A stretch of 64,000 bases of DNA from Paraburkholderia phenazinium (GCF_900100735.1 NZ_FNCJ01000016.1:1-64000), one strand, 5' to 3'. Positions 46,433 to 55,879 are shown, numbered from the stretch's first letter. Program-made: numbers and translations. The notes: generated by a model from the letters alone, not told the origin.

Positions 46433-46885
46433 TTACTCCGCGCTGTCGCTTGCAGCGTCCTCGTTGGTCTTCACGAGTTCCGCCGGCGCCAGCCAGCGGA
46501 ACGACGCCAGATTCAGCCCCGTAAAGGTGCACTCGACGGCAGCGGCTTTCACCACCTTTTGGGGTTTGACCGGTTTGGCGGTTGCCACGACGGCGGAGGC
46601 ACCCGAGGCGCCGTTCGGCGCGGACGCCGCCGCCACTTCCGAAGCGGTCTGCATATGCGAGAGCGAGCCCTCGACAACGACTCGCGAGCCGTGAATGCCC
46701 GTGCCCGTATGGTCGACGGACAGCTTGTCGATCGATGCCTCAGGCAACTGGTCGGGCGACACGTCAGCCAGTTTGCTGCGCATCATCTGTTCACACGCGT
46801 CGGTGTTCTTGTAGACGGCCGTACACCCCGCGAGCAGCACGGCGGCGGTCGTTACGCATGCGAGAGACAAAGTGCGGATCTTCAT
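46433..46885 (-). CDS. Small exported lipoprotein of unknown function
   Basis: 150 residues: signal MKIRTLSLACVTTAAVLLAGC with lipobox, then CEQMMRSKLADV, an Ala-rich linker and a C-terminal segment ECTFTGLNLASFRWLAPAELV. I recognise no domain. Converges with the glycosyltransferase pair; only context-based links are possible. Start at the Met before KIRTLS; the longer frame has no ribosome binding site. Confidence 0.7.
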   Translation of the reverse strand: MKIRTLSLACVTTAAVLLAGCTAVYKNTDACEQMMRSKLADVSPDQLPEASIDKLSVDHTGTGIHGSRVVVEGSLSHMQTASEVAAASAPNGASGASAVVATAKPVKPQKVVKAAAVECTFTGLNLASFRWLAPAELVKTNEDAASDSAE

Positions 46886-47052
46886 TGATATTCCGGTTTT
46901 CAGGCTGTCGGCATTGTAGCGCACGGGCCGCGACGCGCGCACGCCGGCACCCGCCGCGCTGCGCCCGCCCGGAACAGCAATGCCAGGGAGCGTGCGCTCG
47001 CCCGCCGAGCCTGGCCGGAATCATCGTCATCCCACCTTCAATCCACCTTCAA

Positions 47053-47370
47053 TCAGTTCGACGGCGGCGGTTGCACATAGGTGCGCACGCCGGCCAGCGG
47101 CGAGCCGTAGCCGCCCGCCTCCGCATTGTTCGGCAGTCCATTGACAAGCTGTGCGCGGGGATCGACCGGGTTGAGGTTCATTTCACCCGCCTGCTGGTTG
47201 CCGTGCGACGGGTATTCGCTGCCAAGCGGCGCGTTCGGCATCAACTGCTTGCCGTTTTGCGGCGCATTCACATCGTCCTGCGGGGTGAGGCCTTGCGCAC
47301 CCGCCTGAGCGGCGACGCCCAGCGCTGCCGCACACAGTACGGCCTGCAATAGCTTCGAGCCTGGTTTCAT
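47053..47370 (-). CDS. Small secreted protein of unknown function
   Basis: 105 residues with a signal peptide (KLLQAVLCAAALGVAAQAGAQG) and a polar, Pro/Asn-rich mature part (PNAPLGSEYPSHGNQQAGEMNLNPVDP). GGAGG ribosome binding site before ATG 47370. No domain recognised; probably unstructured. The frame continues open upstream to 47583 but without coding character. Confidence 0.7.
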   Translation of the reverse strand: MKPGSKLLQAVLCAAALGVAAQAGAQGLTPQDDVNAPQNGKQLMPNAPLGSEYPSHGNQQAGEMNLNPVDPRAQLVNGLPNNAEAGGYGSPLAGVRTYVQPPPSN

Positions 47371-47622
47371 GATGCCTCCGACACGGTGAAATGGGTCGCG
47401 TACGGCCCGCATGGGCCGCCGCCAGATATAGACCGGACATTGCCTATCAGCATAGGCGAGCGAAGACAGACCTGCAGGTGCATGACTGTCTAGCGCTCGT
47501 AACTTATACGTGTGACGGCGGCAACTGGTTTCAACTATCGCGATCCCGCCAGGCACAGCGCTTGAAAGCGCCGCGTGGCTCACGTTTTACCCTCGTTTCA
47601 GGGGCGCCATCACCGGTTGCGC

Positions 47623-48969
47623 TCAAGCGCGGAAAAAGCGGTTTTCCGGCCGCGGCAAACCGAGATTTTCGCGCAGCGTCGTCCCTTCGTATTCGCGCCG
47701 GAAAATGCCTCTGCGCTGCAACTCCGGAATCACCTTGTCGACGAAATCGTCGAGCCCGCCTGGCAGATAGGGGAACATCACGTTGAAGCCATCCGAGCCC
47801 TCGCCGACGAGCCACGCTTCCATCTGATCGGCGATCATTGCGGGCGTGCCGACCATTTCCAGCCCCGAGTAGCCGCCAATGCGCTGCGCCAGTTGGCGGA
47901 TCGTCAGCTTGTCCCGCTCGGCCCACTCCACCACACGCTGCCGGCTCGTGCGGCTCGCGTTGCTCTCGGGGATCTCCGGCAGCGGGCCATCCGGGTCGAA
48001 ACCGGACACATCGTGTCCGAGCGCGATCGAGAGCGAGGCGATGCCGCTGTCGTAATGCACGAACGTGTCGAGACGGGCGCGCTTTTCCAGCGCTTCATCG
48101 AGCGTGTCGCCCACCACCACGAACGCCGCGGGCAAGATCTTCATATGGTCGCGCGGGCGCCCGAGTTTCTCCATGCGGCCTTTGACGTCTGCATAAAACC
48201 GTTGGCCATCAGCGAGCGTCGTCTGCGCGGTGAAAACCGCCTCGGCAGTTTCCGCGGCGATCTGCCGTCCCGCTTCGGACGAGCCGGCCTGCACGATCAC
48301 GGGCCACCCCTGCACCGGACGCGCGATGTTAAGCGGTCCGCGCACCGAGTAATACTTGCCCTTATGGTCGAGCACATGCAGTTTGTCCGGATCGAAGAAG
48401 ATACCGGACTCGACATCGCGAATCAGTGCGTCGTCGGCCCAGCTATCCCATAGCCCGATGACGACGTCGAAGAACTCACGCGCGCGGCGATATCGTTCGT
48501 CGTGCTCAACGTGCTCTTCGAGGCCAAAGTTAAGCGCCGCATCCGGGTTCGAGGTGGTGACGAGATTCCAGCCCGCCCGGCCGCCGCTAATGTGATCGAG
48601 CGAGGCGAAGCGGCGGGCGACGTGATACGGCGCGTCGAACGTGGTGGACGCCGTGGCGATCAGGCCGAGGTGCTCGGTCACGGCTGCGAGTGCCGGCAGC
48701 AAGGTCATCGGCTCGAACGAGGTGACGGTATGACTGCGCTTTAACGACGCCACCGGCATGTTCAGCACGGCGAGGTGATCGGCCATGAAGAAGGCGTCGA
48801 AGCGTCCGCGCTCGAGTGTCTGCGCGAAGCGCTTCATATGCGCGAAATTGAAATTGGCATCGGGGTAGGCACCCGGATAACGCCAGGCGCCGGTGTGAAT
48901 CGTCACCGGGCGCATGAAGGCGCCGAGGCGCAGTTGGCGTGGCGGGCGTGGCTGGGAAGACGTAGACAT
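47623..48969 (-). CDS. LLM-class flavin-dependent monooxygenase (NtaA/SnaA/DszA type)
   Basis: 448 residues of the bacterial luciferase-like family. Characteristic stretches: GAWRYPGAYPDANFNF, ERGRFDAFFMADHLAVLN, STTFDAPYHVARRFASLDHISGGRAGWNLVTT, PVIVQAGSSEAGRQIAAETAEAVFTAQ, and VGTPAMIADQMEAW. Such enzymes use reduced FMN to cleave sulfonates, sulfones, nitrilotriacetate or similar compounds. The flavin reductase is not next to it. Presence of SsuABC-like and cystine importers close by suggests organosulfur use, but the reaction cannot be set from sequence. GGAG ribosome binding site. Confidence 0.87.
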   Translation of the reverse strand: MSTSSQPRPPRQLRLGAFMRPVTIHTGAWRYPGAYPDANFNFAHMKRFAQTLERGRFDAFFMADHLAVLNMPVASLKRSHTVTSFEPMTLLPALAAVTEHLGLIATASTTFDAPYHVARRFASLDHISGGRAGWNLVTTSNPDAALNFGLEEHVEHDERYRRAREFFDVVIGLWDSWADDALIRDVESGIFFDPDKLHVLDHKGKYYSVRGPLNIARPVQGWPVIVQAGSSEAGRQIAAETAEAVFTAQTTLADGQRFYADVKGRMEKLGRPRDHMKILPAAFVVVGDTLDEALEKRARLDTFVHYDSGIASLSIALGHDVSGFDPDGPLPEIPESNASRTSRQRVVEWAERDKLTIRQLAQRIGGYSGLEMVGTPAMIADQMEAWLVGEGSDGFNVMFPYLPGGLDDFVDKVIPELQRRGIFRREYEGTTLRENLGLPRPENRFFRA

Positions 48970-49222
48970 GCAAGACTCTCCGCGTGAATCGACGATCCCC
49001 GCTCACCCTGCAGGCGACGCGGGATTGATGTGCGTGCTGCGATCCTGGCTATTCCATCGGCAGCGTATAGCTCACTCGCGAAATACCATACGCTGAATCC
49101 GCGCGACGTGCAGAACACGCGGCGTGCAAAACGCGCCGCAAACGCTTATCGTTAGGCCTGTTACCGCTTCTGCCGCTTCTGCCACGCTTCATCGCGGCCC
49201 ACCCGAACCCATCCCAGGCGCC

Positions 49223-50071
49223 ATGACTCACCACTCCACTCCGCTGCTTCGTCCGCTGCGCTACACACTCGCCGCGCTATCCGCCGCACTGTTGCTGGCG
49301 GCCTGCGCGTCGGCTCCATCCATCCAGGCCTCGCTCGCCGCAGCGGTCGCCGGTCCGCAGCGTAGCGAGGCCGCGAAGGCACGCGACGTCTACCGTCATC
49401 CGCAAGGCACGCTGCAATTCTTCGAGATCGCGCCGACCCAAACGGTGCTTGAAATCGCGCCGGGTGGCGGCTGGTACACGGACATACTCGCGCCTTACCT
49501 GCACGATCAGGGCACGCTCTACGAGGCCGAATATGTGAGCCCGTCGCCCGCCGCCGCGGCGGAAGAACAGGCCGGCCATGCCGCGCTGGCACGCAAGCTC
49601 GCGGCGACTCCGCCCATCTATGGCAACGTGGTGGTCGGCACGCTCCAGGCGGGACAGTTCAGCGGGTTTGCGGCGGACGGCAACGTCGACCGCGTGTTCA
49701 CCTTCCGCAATATCCACAACTGGATCAAGGACGGCCAGCTCGACGCCAACCTGCGCGCCTTCTATCGCGCGCTCAAACCAGGCGGCATCCTCGGCGTCGA
49801 AGAGCATCGCGCGGCGCCGGGCACGTCGCTGCAGCAGATGATCGATAGCGGCTACGTCACCGAGGCTTTTGTGATCGAGCATGCGCGCGCCGCGGGCTTC
49901 GAACTTGCGGCCAGCAGTGAGATCAACAGCAACCCGCGCGACACCAAAGACTATCCGCATGGCGTGTGGTCGCTGCCGCCCACCTACGAAGGCGGCAGCG
50001 TCGACAAGGCGCGCTTTGCGGCGATCGGCGAATCGGACCGGATGACGTTGAGGTTCGTCAAACCGAACTGA
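49223..50071 (+). CDS. Exported methyltransferase-like lipoprotein
   Basis: 282 residues. The N-terminus is a lipoprotein signal (YTLAALSAALLLAACAS, lipobox LAAC) yet the body is a class I methyltransferase fold: VLEIAPGGGWYTDILAPYL (SAM motif I), NVDRVFTFRNIHNWI (motif II/III region) and ALKPGGILGVEEHRA (post-III). Enzymes with this leader exist in many proteobacteria, though SAM is not expected in the periplasm. It may bind something other than SAM or be a relic fold. Starts 253 bp from the divergent monooxygenase gene. Confidence 0.78.
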   Translation: MTHHSTPLLRPLRYTLAALSAALLLAACASAPSIQASLAAAVAGPQRSEAAKARDVYRHPQGTLQFFEIAPTQTVLEIAPGGGWYTDILAPYLHDQGTLYEAEYVSPSPAAAAEEQAGHAALARKLAATPPIYGNVVVGTLQAGQFSGFAADGNVDRVFTFRNIHNWIKDGQLDANLRAFYRALKPGGILGVEEHRAAPGTSLQQMIDSGYVTEAFVIEHARAAGFELAASSEINSNPRDTKDYPHGVWSLPPTYEGGSVDKARFAAIGESDRMTLRFVKPN

Positions 50072-50319
50072 CGACGGCAGTGTGGCGGACGGCGCGTGCT
50101 GGCACGGACGCGTGCGTCCCTGCGAGCAAAGCGTTCGTACCGTCAATGCAACATCATTAGCGATGCTATAGCGCCGACAAACGCCGCCCCCGCTCCGGCA
50201 CGCGTGCAATATCGCTGCCGCGGGTTTCCTTGTGATCTTTCCTTGGTTACCGAACGCCGCGTCTTTCATTACATTGATCGGTTCACACACCTCGATCTCT
50301 GGATACTGGGAGACCAAAC

Positions 50320-51312
50320 ATGAAGCGGTTCTTCAATCGTGCGCTGGGCCGGCTGGCCGTGCTGGCGTCGGGCCTCGCGACGATGGCGGCGGCGTATGCC
50401 GCGACACCGCCGGAGATCCGCGTCGACTACGCGTACTACTCGCCGGAAAGTCTCGTGATCAAGCGCTATGGCTGGCTCGAAGACGAATTCAAACCCGATC
50501 ATGCGCAGATCAAATGGGTTTTGAGTCTCGGCAGCAACCGCGCGCTTGAATATCTGAACAGCGGCGCCATCGATATCGGTTCGACCGCGGGTCTCGCCGC
50601 TGTGCTCGGCAAGGCGAACGGCAATCCCATCCGGACGGTGTATATCTTCTCGCGTCCCGAATGGACCGCGCTGGTGGTGCGCAAGGATTCGCCCATCAAG
50701 ACGCTGGGCGACCTGAAGGGCAAGAAAATCGCCGCCACCAAAGGCACCGATCCGTTCCTCTTCACCTTGCGTGCGTTGCATACGGTTGGTCTGACGCGCG
50801 ACGACGTCGAACTCGTCAACCTGCAGCATCCGGACGGGCGCACCGCGCTCGCGAACGGCCAGGTGGATGCGTGGGCGGGGCTCGATCCGCATATGGCGGC
50901 CGCGCAGATCGACGACGGCGACCGCCTGCTCTACCGCAACGTCGACTTCAATACGTACGGCTTTCTAAACGCGCGCGAAGCGTTTCTGCAGCAGTATCCC
51001 GAGACGGTGGCGCGTGTGCTGAAGGTCTACGAAAAGGCTCGCGTGTGGATCATCGCGCATCCCGACGATGCCGCAAAGATCGTTGCGGAAGAATCGAAAG
51101 TCTCGCTGCCGGTTGCGAAGCTGCAATTGCAGCGTAACGACTTCAGCCAGCCGGTGCCGGGCGCGCAACAGATCGCAGCGCTCAAGGCTGCCGCGCCGAT
51201 CCTCGCGCAGGAGCAACTGGTCAAGCCCGGCACCGACCTGTCGCAGGTGATCGATGCGCTGGTCGACTCGCAGGTCGCGCAGCCGGTGGTGACGGCGGCA
51301 AGAGCGCAGTGA
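50320..51312 (+). CDS. ssuA: Aliphatic sulfonate ABC importer, binding protein (SsuA-like)
   Basis: 330 residues. Signal peptide (RLAVLASGLATMAAAYA, cleavage near 27). Mature part: IRVDYAYYSPESLVIKRYGWLEDEF, LGSNRALEYLNSGAIDIGSTAGLA, IKTLGDLKGKKIAATKGTDP and EAFLQQYPETVARVLKVYEKA, the NMT1/SsuA fold. SsuA-type proteins bind alkanesulfonates, but relatives bind nitrate, taurine or thiamine precursors; the surrounding sulfur genes favour sulfonate. First gene of an ssuA-C-B order operon with overlapping stops and starts. Confidence 0.83.
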   Translation: MKRFFNRALGRLAVLASGLATMAAAYAATPPEIRVDYAYYSPESLVIKRYGWLEDEFKPDHAQIKWVLSLGSNRALEYLNSGAIDIGSTAGLAAVLGKANGNPIRTVYIFSRPEWTALVVRKDSPIKTLGDLKGKKIAATKGTDPFLFTLRALHTVGLTRDDVELVNLQHPDGRTALANGQVDAWAGLDPHMAAAQIDDGDRLLYRNVDFNTYGFLNAREAFLQQYPETVARVLKVYEKARVWIIAHPDDAAKIVAEESKVSLPVAKLQLQRNDFSQPVPGAQQIAALKAAAPILAQEQLVKPGTDLSQVIDALVDSQVAQPVVTAARAQ

Positions 51313-52247
51313 GTGCAAAGATGGCATCGACTTCTGACGAGACTTTGCCGTTCGAGGTTGACGAGGTGCGCAGACTTGGCACCCATGCGCCTTTGGCGGA
51401 TGGCGCAAGCCATGCGCGGCCCTCCGCGGGACAGCAGCAGCCGCAACTGCGGCGCAGCCTGCGCCGCTGGCAGATCGCCGGTCTGCTGCTGCCGCTTGGC
51501 TTGCTCGCGCTCATCGAAGTTCTGGTGCGCACGCACGTCGTACCGGATCATCTGCTGCCCGCCCCTAGCACCATCGCCGAGACGCTCTGGCAAATGGGTG
51601 CGGCGCGCCTCGGGCGCCATATCGCCGCCAGCACGCTGCGTGTACTGGCGGGCTTCGGCATCGGCGCGGCGCTCGCGCTCGTGCTGGGCGCCGCGATGGG
51701 TCTGAGCCACCGGCTCGATGCGCTGCTCGAGCCATGCTTTCAGGCGCTGCGCTCGATTCCGTCGCTAGCGTGGGTGCCGGTGTTACTGCTGTGGATGGGT
51801 ATCGACGAAGCCCCCAAGATCACGCTGATCGCGATTGGTGCGTTCTTCCCTGTGCATCTGAGCGTGGTGGCGGGGATTCGCGGCGTCGATCGCAAACTGG
51901 TGGAACTCGGTGCGATCTACCGGCTGACGCCCGCTGCGCTATTCCGGCGCATCCTCTTGCCTGCGGCGCTGCCGCAGATTTTCACGGGTCTGCGCACGGG
52001 CTTGAGCCTCGCCTGGATGTTCATGGTTGCCGCAGAACTGATCGCCGCGACTCGCGGCCTCGGCTACATGCTGAGCGACGGTCGCGAAACCGGCCGCCCC
52101 GATCTGGTGTTCGGGGCGATCCTGCTGCTTGCCGTGCTCGGCAAGCTGAGCGACGGCGCCATGCGCTGGCTCGAACACAGCGTGCTCGGCTGGCGCGACG
52201 CCTTCGATGCTTTCAACGATCAATCACGCGCAGGAGAGAAACGATGA
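51309..52247 (+). CDS. ssuC: Aliphatic sulfonate ABC importer, permease (SsuC-like)
   Basis: 312 residues with about six helices. The first 60 residues are a polar cytoplasmic extension; the core has IIGFGIGAALALVLGAAMG-like sequence, SIPSLAWVPVLLLWMGI, APKITLIAIGAFFPVHLSVVAGI and the EAA-like loop LVELGAIYRLTPAALFRRILLPAALP. GTG start overlaps the binding-protein stop by 4 bp. Forms the channel for the importer; no SsuD/SsuE follows. Confidence 0.85.
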   Translation: MSAKMASTSDETLPFEVDEVRRLGTHAPLADGASHARPSAGQQQPQLRRSLRRWQIAGLLLPLGLLALIEVLVRTHVVPDHLLPAPSTIAETLWQMGAARLGRHIAASTLRVLAGFGIGAALALVLGAAMGLSHRLDALLEPCFQALRSIPSLAWVPVLLLWMGIDEAPKITLIAIGAFFPVHLSVVAGIRGVDRKLVELGAIYRLTPAALFRRILLPAALPQIFTGLRTGLSLAWMFMVAAELIAATRGLGYMLSDGRETGRPDLVFGAILLLAVLGKLSDGAMRWLEHSVLGWRDAFDAFNDQSRAGEKR

Positions 52248-52993
52248 GCGCGTCATCTCAGCCGGCCCTGCTGGAAGTACGCATCGAGGCCAAACACTAT
52301 GCGGCCCGCACCGTGCTCGAGCATTTCTCGTTGCGCGTCGGGCACGGCGAGATTGTGAGTCTGGCCGGCCCGAGCGGTTGCGGCAAAAGCACCCTGCTGC
52401 GGATCGTTGCCGGACTCGACCGGCAATATCAAGGCGACGTGCGTGTGAATGGCGCGCCTCAACACGGACCGTCGCCGCAGATCGGCGTGATCTTCCAGGA
52501 ACCGCGCCTGCTGCCATGGCTCACGGTGGCCGACAACGTCGGCTTCGAAGCAGGCCGCAACGGCGGACGCGATCCGCGGGTGGCGCGTTTGCTCGGCGAG
52601 GTCGGGTTAGATGGCCAGCAGCATGCGCTACCCAAGGCGCTCTCCGGTGGCATGGCGCAACGTGTCGCGATTGCCCGAGGACTGTTCTCGCAGCCCGAGT
52701 TGCTGTTGCTCGACGAACCGTTTAGCGCCGTCGATGCAATGACGCGCATGCGCCTGCAGGCCCTGCTGCTCTCGGTGACCCAGGCGCACGGCACGGCCGC
52801 CCTGCTCGTCACACACGATCTGGACGAGGCCTTGTATCTGAGCGACCGCGTGCTGTTGATGGCGGCGGCTCCGGGGCGTATCGACCGCGAATACCGGGTG
52901 GCCAGGCCGCGGCCGCGCGAGCGGCGCGACCCTGTGCTCGCCGATCTGCGTGCGCAACTGCTCGAACGGCTCGACTCCTTCGAAGCGGTTTGA
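52244..52993 (+). CDS. ssuB: Aliphatic sulfonate ABC importer, ATPase (SsuB-like)
   Basis: 249 residues. Walker A GPSGCGKST (about 43-51), IFQEPRLLPWLTV Q loop, signature LSGGMAQRVAIARGL, Walker B LLLLDEPFSAVD, and switch His in VTHDLDEAL. The GGMAQR variant of the signature is usual in the nitrate/sulfonate/taurine group. ATGA overlap with the permease; the following gene converges. Confidence 0.87.
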   Translation: MSASSQPALLEVRIEAKHYAARTVLEHFSLRVGHGEIVSLAGPSGCGKSTLLRIVAGLDRQYQGDVRVNGAPQHGPSPQIGVIFQEPRLLPWLTVADNVGFEAGRNGGRDPRVARLLGEVGLDGQQHALPKALSGGMAQRVAIARGLFSQPELLLLDEPFSAVDAMTRMRLQALLLSVTQAHGTAALLVTHDLDEALYLSDRVLLMAAAPGRIDREYRVARPRPRERRDPVLADLRAQLLERLDSFEAV

Positions 52994-53000
52994 AAACGCC

Positions 53001-53768
53001 TCACTCGACCCACGCATCCGGCAGACGCTGCGTGAGCGTCGACACAAAGCGCGCCGTCTCCGCTTCGCGCGGCTGCGTAAAGATCTGCCGCGAGGCCCCC
53101 GCCTCCACCACCGCGCCGTTGTTCAGAAACACGACGTCGCGTGCAATCGACGCGGCAAGACGCAGATCGTGAGTCGCCATCAGCATGGTCATACCCTCGC
53201 TGGCCAACTGCCTGAGCACCTCGACCACTTCAGCAGCCAGGCCCGGATCGAGCGCCGAGGTCGGCTCGTCGCACAGCAACACCTCCGGCGAAGGCGCCAG
53301 GGCACGCGCAATCGCGACCCGCTGTTGCTGCCCGCCGGAGAGCGTCGCGGGCCATGCATCCGCCTTATGGGCAATGCCGACCTTGGTCAGCAGTTCATGC
53401 GCACGCTCGCGTGCCCGCGCCTTGTCCCACTTCTGCACGGTCAGCAGCCCTTCCATGACGTTCTGCAGTACCGTCAGATGCGGGAACAACTGGAAGTTCT
53501 GAAACACCATGCCGGTGCGGCGCCGGATCGCCAGCACCGCGTCGCGCGCGGGTTTGTGCTCGCGGCTGAACTCGAGCCGCTGCGTGCCGAGTTCGAGCGA
53601 ACCGCCCTCGGGAATTTCCAGCAGGTTCACGCAGCGCAACAGCGTGCTCTTGCCGCTGCCCGACGGGCCGATCAAGGCGGTGACATTGCCCGGCGCCAGC
53701 GTCAGATCGACGCCACCCAACACCCGATGTTCGCCAAAGCACTTCTCGATTTTTCCCAGCTTGATCAT
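53001..53768 (-). CDS. Polar amino-acid ABC importer, ATPase (cystine type)
   Basis: 255 residues. Walker A GPSGSGKST, QNFQLFPHLTVLQNVMEG, signature LSGGQQQRVAIARAL, Walker B LLCDEPTSALDP. This is the HisP/GlnQ/TcyN branch of ATPases. Start overlaps the permease stop by 4 bp. With the next two genes upstream it forms a three-gene importer. The nearest recognised relatives are cystine importers, so cystine or another sulfur amino acid is likely, but not proven. Confidence 0.86.
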   Translation of the reverse strand: MIKLGKIEKCFGEHRVLGGVDLTLAPGNVTALIGPSGSGKSTLLRCVNLLEIPEGGSLELGTQRLEFSREHKPARDAVLAIRRRTGMVFQNFQLFPHLTVLQNVMEGLLTVQKWDKARARERAHELLTKVGIAHKADAWPATLSGGQQQRVAIARALAPSPEVLLCDEPTSALDPGLAAEVVEVLRQLASEGMTMLMATHDLRLAASIARDVVFLNNGAVVEAGASRQIFTQPREAETARFVSTLTQRLPDAWVE

Positions 53769-54445
53769 GCGTTGCCTGCCTGGAAAAGCGCGTGACGACC
53801 GAAGCGTTGCTCGAGCCTGACCTGCGCCGACGACAATACCGAACTCAACACCAGATAAACCAGCGCCGCCTCCGTGTACAGAATCAGCGGTTCATAGGTT
53901 ACCGAGGCAATCCGCTGCGCGGCCTGAAACACTTCGGGCACCGTCAGCACGGCCGCAAGCGAGGTGTCCTTGACGAGCGAAATGAACGAGTTGGACAAGG
54001 GCGGCAACGCCACCCGCGCCGCCTGCGGCAGGATGGCGCGGCGCAACGCTTCGCCGCGCGTCATCCCCATCGAATACGCCGCTTCCCACTGCCCTTTCGG
54101 GATCGACTCGATCACCCCGCGAATCACTTCGGAGTTGTAGGCCCCGACATTCAGCGAAAAGCCGATGATGGCCGCCGTCAGCGGGTCGAGCACAATCCCC
54201 ACATTCGGCAGGCCGTAGAAGATCACGAACAGTTGCACCAGCAACGGCGAACCGCGAATCAGCCAGACATAGAAACGCACGATCGCCACCGCCCAGCGCG
54301 GGCCGAACAGGCGGATCAGGGCGACGGCGAACGCCAGCACCAGGCCGAGCGCGAACGAAACGAGGGTGAGCGGCACAGTGAACACGAGCCCCGCGTAGAC
54401 GAGGGGCCACAGCGACTGTGCCATCAGATGCAGCCAGGCTGGCAT
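53765..54445 (-). CDS. Polar amino-acid ABC importer, permease (cystine type)
   Basis: 226 residues with five hydrophobic segments of the HisMQ type. The EAA loop is EAAYSMGMTRGEALRRAILPQAARVALPPLSNSF-like at about 131-164, and VRFYVWLIRGSPLLVQLFVIFYGLP is the usual family block. Twenty bp downstream of the binding-protein gene; overlaps the ATPase start. Confidence 0.87.
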   Translation of the reverse strand: MPAWLHLMAQSLWPLVYAGLVFTVPLTLVSFALGLVLAFAVALIRLFGPRWAVAIVRFYVWLIRGSPLLVQLFVIFYGLPNVGIVLDPLTAAIIGFSLNVGAYNSEVIRGVIESIPKGQWEAAYSMGMTRGEALRRAILPQAARVALPPLSNSFISLVKDTSLAAVLTVPEVFQAAQRIASVTYEPLILYTEAALVYLVLSSVLSSAQVRLEQRFGRHALFQAGNA

Positions 54446-54465
54446 GATTCGGACCTATCCCGGGC

Positions 54466-55245
54466 TTACTGGGAGACGTCCTTGCCGAAATACTTCTGCG
54501 AGATCTTCTCGTAGGTGCCATCCGCCTTGATGTCGGCGAGCGCCTTGTCGATTGCCGCGACCAGGTCCGGGTCGCCCTTGCGCAGCAGCACCGCCGATTT
54601 GTCGCTATCCGAGGAATTGTCGAGCGCGACGATCTTCACCTGCGCGTCCGGCTTGTGCTTCTTGAAGTCGAGGAACGACAGCGAATCGTTGACCGTCGCA
54701 TCCACGCGGCCCGAGGTCAGCAAATCGATCGACTCGTTAAAGCCCTGCACGGGCACAACATCCGCACCGTGGTCCTTGGCGATCTTGCCGAAATTGCTGG
54801 TCAGCGTATTGGCCGACTTCTTGCCCTTCAGGTCGTCGAAGCTCTTGATGGTCGTGTTGTCCGAGCGCACGATCAGCGCCGCATGCGAGGTAATGTACGG
54901 GGTCGAGAAATCGTACTTGACCTTGCGTGCATCGGTCACGGCGACTTCGTTGATCACCGCGTCATAGCGTTTCACGTCGAGGCCGGCGATGAGGCCATCC
55001 CATTTGCCTTCGACAAACTCCGGCTTGACGCCGAGGCGTTGCGCGATCGCGGCGGCGATCTCCACGTCGAAGCCGGTCAGCTTGCCCGATTCGTCGTGGT
55101 ACGTGAACGGCGCATAGGTGCCTTCGGTGCCGACCTTTAGTACGCCAGTCGCCTTGATCTGGTTAAGTTCTTCACCGGCGAATGCCGAGGTAACCGCAGC
55201 GGCTTGCAGGAGGGCGATCAACAGCATGGAACGAATCGGCTTCAT
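54466..55245 (-). CDS. Polar amino-acid ABC importer, binding protein (cystine type)
   Basis: 259 residues, signal peptide (SMLLIALLQAAAVTSAFA, cleavage near 23). The mature part carries GVLKVGTEGTYAPFTYHDESG, GFDVEIAAAIAQRLGVKPEFVEGKWDGLIAGLDVKRYDAVINEV and YEKISQKYFGKDVSQ, the SBP_bac_3 fold with sequence closest to FliY/TcyJ cystine-binding proteins. First gene of the operon. Suggests uptake of cystine or diaminopimelate-like compounds. Confidence 0.87.
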   Translation of the reverse strand: MKPIRSMLLIALLQAAAVTSAFAGEELNQIKATGVLKVGTEGTYAPFTYHDESGKLTGFDVEIAAAIAQRLGVKPEFVEGKWDGLIAGLDVKRYDAVINEVAVTDARKVKYDFSTPYITSHAALIVRSDNTTIKSFDDLKGKKSANTLTSNFGKIAKDHGADVVPVQGFNESIDLLTSGRVDATVNDSLSFLDFKKHKPDAQVKIVALDNSSDSDKSAVLLRKGDPDLVAAIDKALADIKADGTYEKISQKYFGKDVSQ

Positions 55246-55430
55246 GAAAAAGATGCTCCGTAGAAGTTATTGTATGAAGATACCGGTGCAGTGTAATTCG
55301 CCGCCCCGGTAAGGTGGGCGGACTGTAGCAAACGGCCCCTATATCTACAAAGCATCAAGTTTTCGAAGAATATGCGTCCTTGTGATAAGCCGCTGGCGCA
55401 AGGGTTTGCGCGCCAGCGGGCGCCGCTTGC

Positions 55431-55823
55431 TTACCGCCCTTGTTGCTGAAGATACTGCCTGACGTCGCTCATGGTCACACTCCCCTTGTGGTTCGCATCG
55501 ATCGCGTCGAAATGCTTGGCCACAAAGCCGAGCCCCTGCGACTGCGCCTGCGCTTTGGTCACTGCCGCGCCGTTGCTGAGCGCCGTATTGGCGCCGAGGC
55601 GCGCTTCGAGGCGCTGCTGCGCCTGCTGCTGCAGCGTCGAGCCGGTCGACGCCGTAACAGGCGCCGCACGATTCTGCGGAAAGAACGGGCCGTCGACGCC
55701 GCGGGCTCCGTTAGGCAGCGTCACGGGCGCCACCGCCTGCGGCGGCAGGGCATGCGCGCTGCTGGCGAGGCAACCCAGCACGATCAACGGAGAAATACGT
55801 CGCAACACATCGAATAGAGACAT
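55431..55823 (-). CDS. EF-hand exported protein
   Basis: 130 residues with signal peptide (RISPLIVLGCLASSAHALPP) and one EF-hand-like loop near the C-terminus (FDAIDANHKGSVTMSDVRQYL), where the loop D-A-N-H-K-G-S-V-T-M-S-D fits the calcium-binding pattern. The remaining mature part is Gln/Ala-rich. Located 56 bp after the S10 peptidase on the same strand. Probably periplasmic calcium-responsive protein. Start could be four codons earlier (55835). Confidence 0.75.
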   Translation of the reverse strand: MSLFDVLRRISPLIVLGCLASSAHALPPQAVAPVTLPNGARGVDGPFFPQNRAAPVTASTGSTLQQQAQQRLEARLGANTALSNGAAVTKAQAQSQGLGFVAKHFDAIDANHKGSVTMSDVRQYLQQQGR

Positions 55824-55879
55824 GATGACTCGCATTGTTTAAGTGAACGGAGTACCAGCAAGGTTTCACATCCCATCGG

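Noticed and set aside
55391..55420. Inverted repeat downstream of the EF-hand gene
   Set aside because: Good stem but no T-run in either direction; could be a Rho-independent terminator only if degenerate, so not listed.
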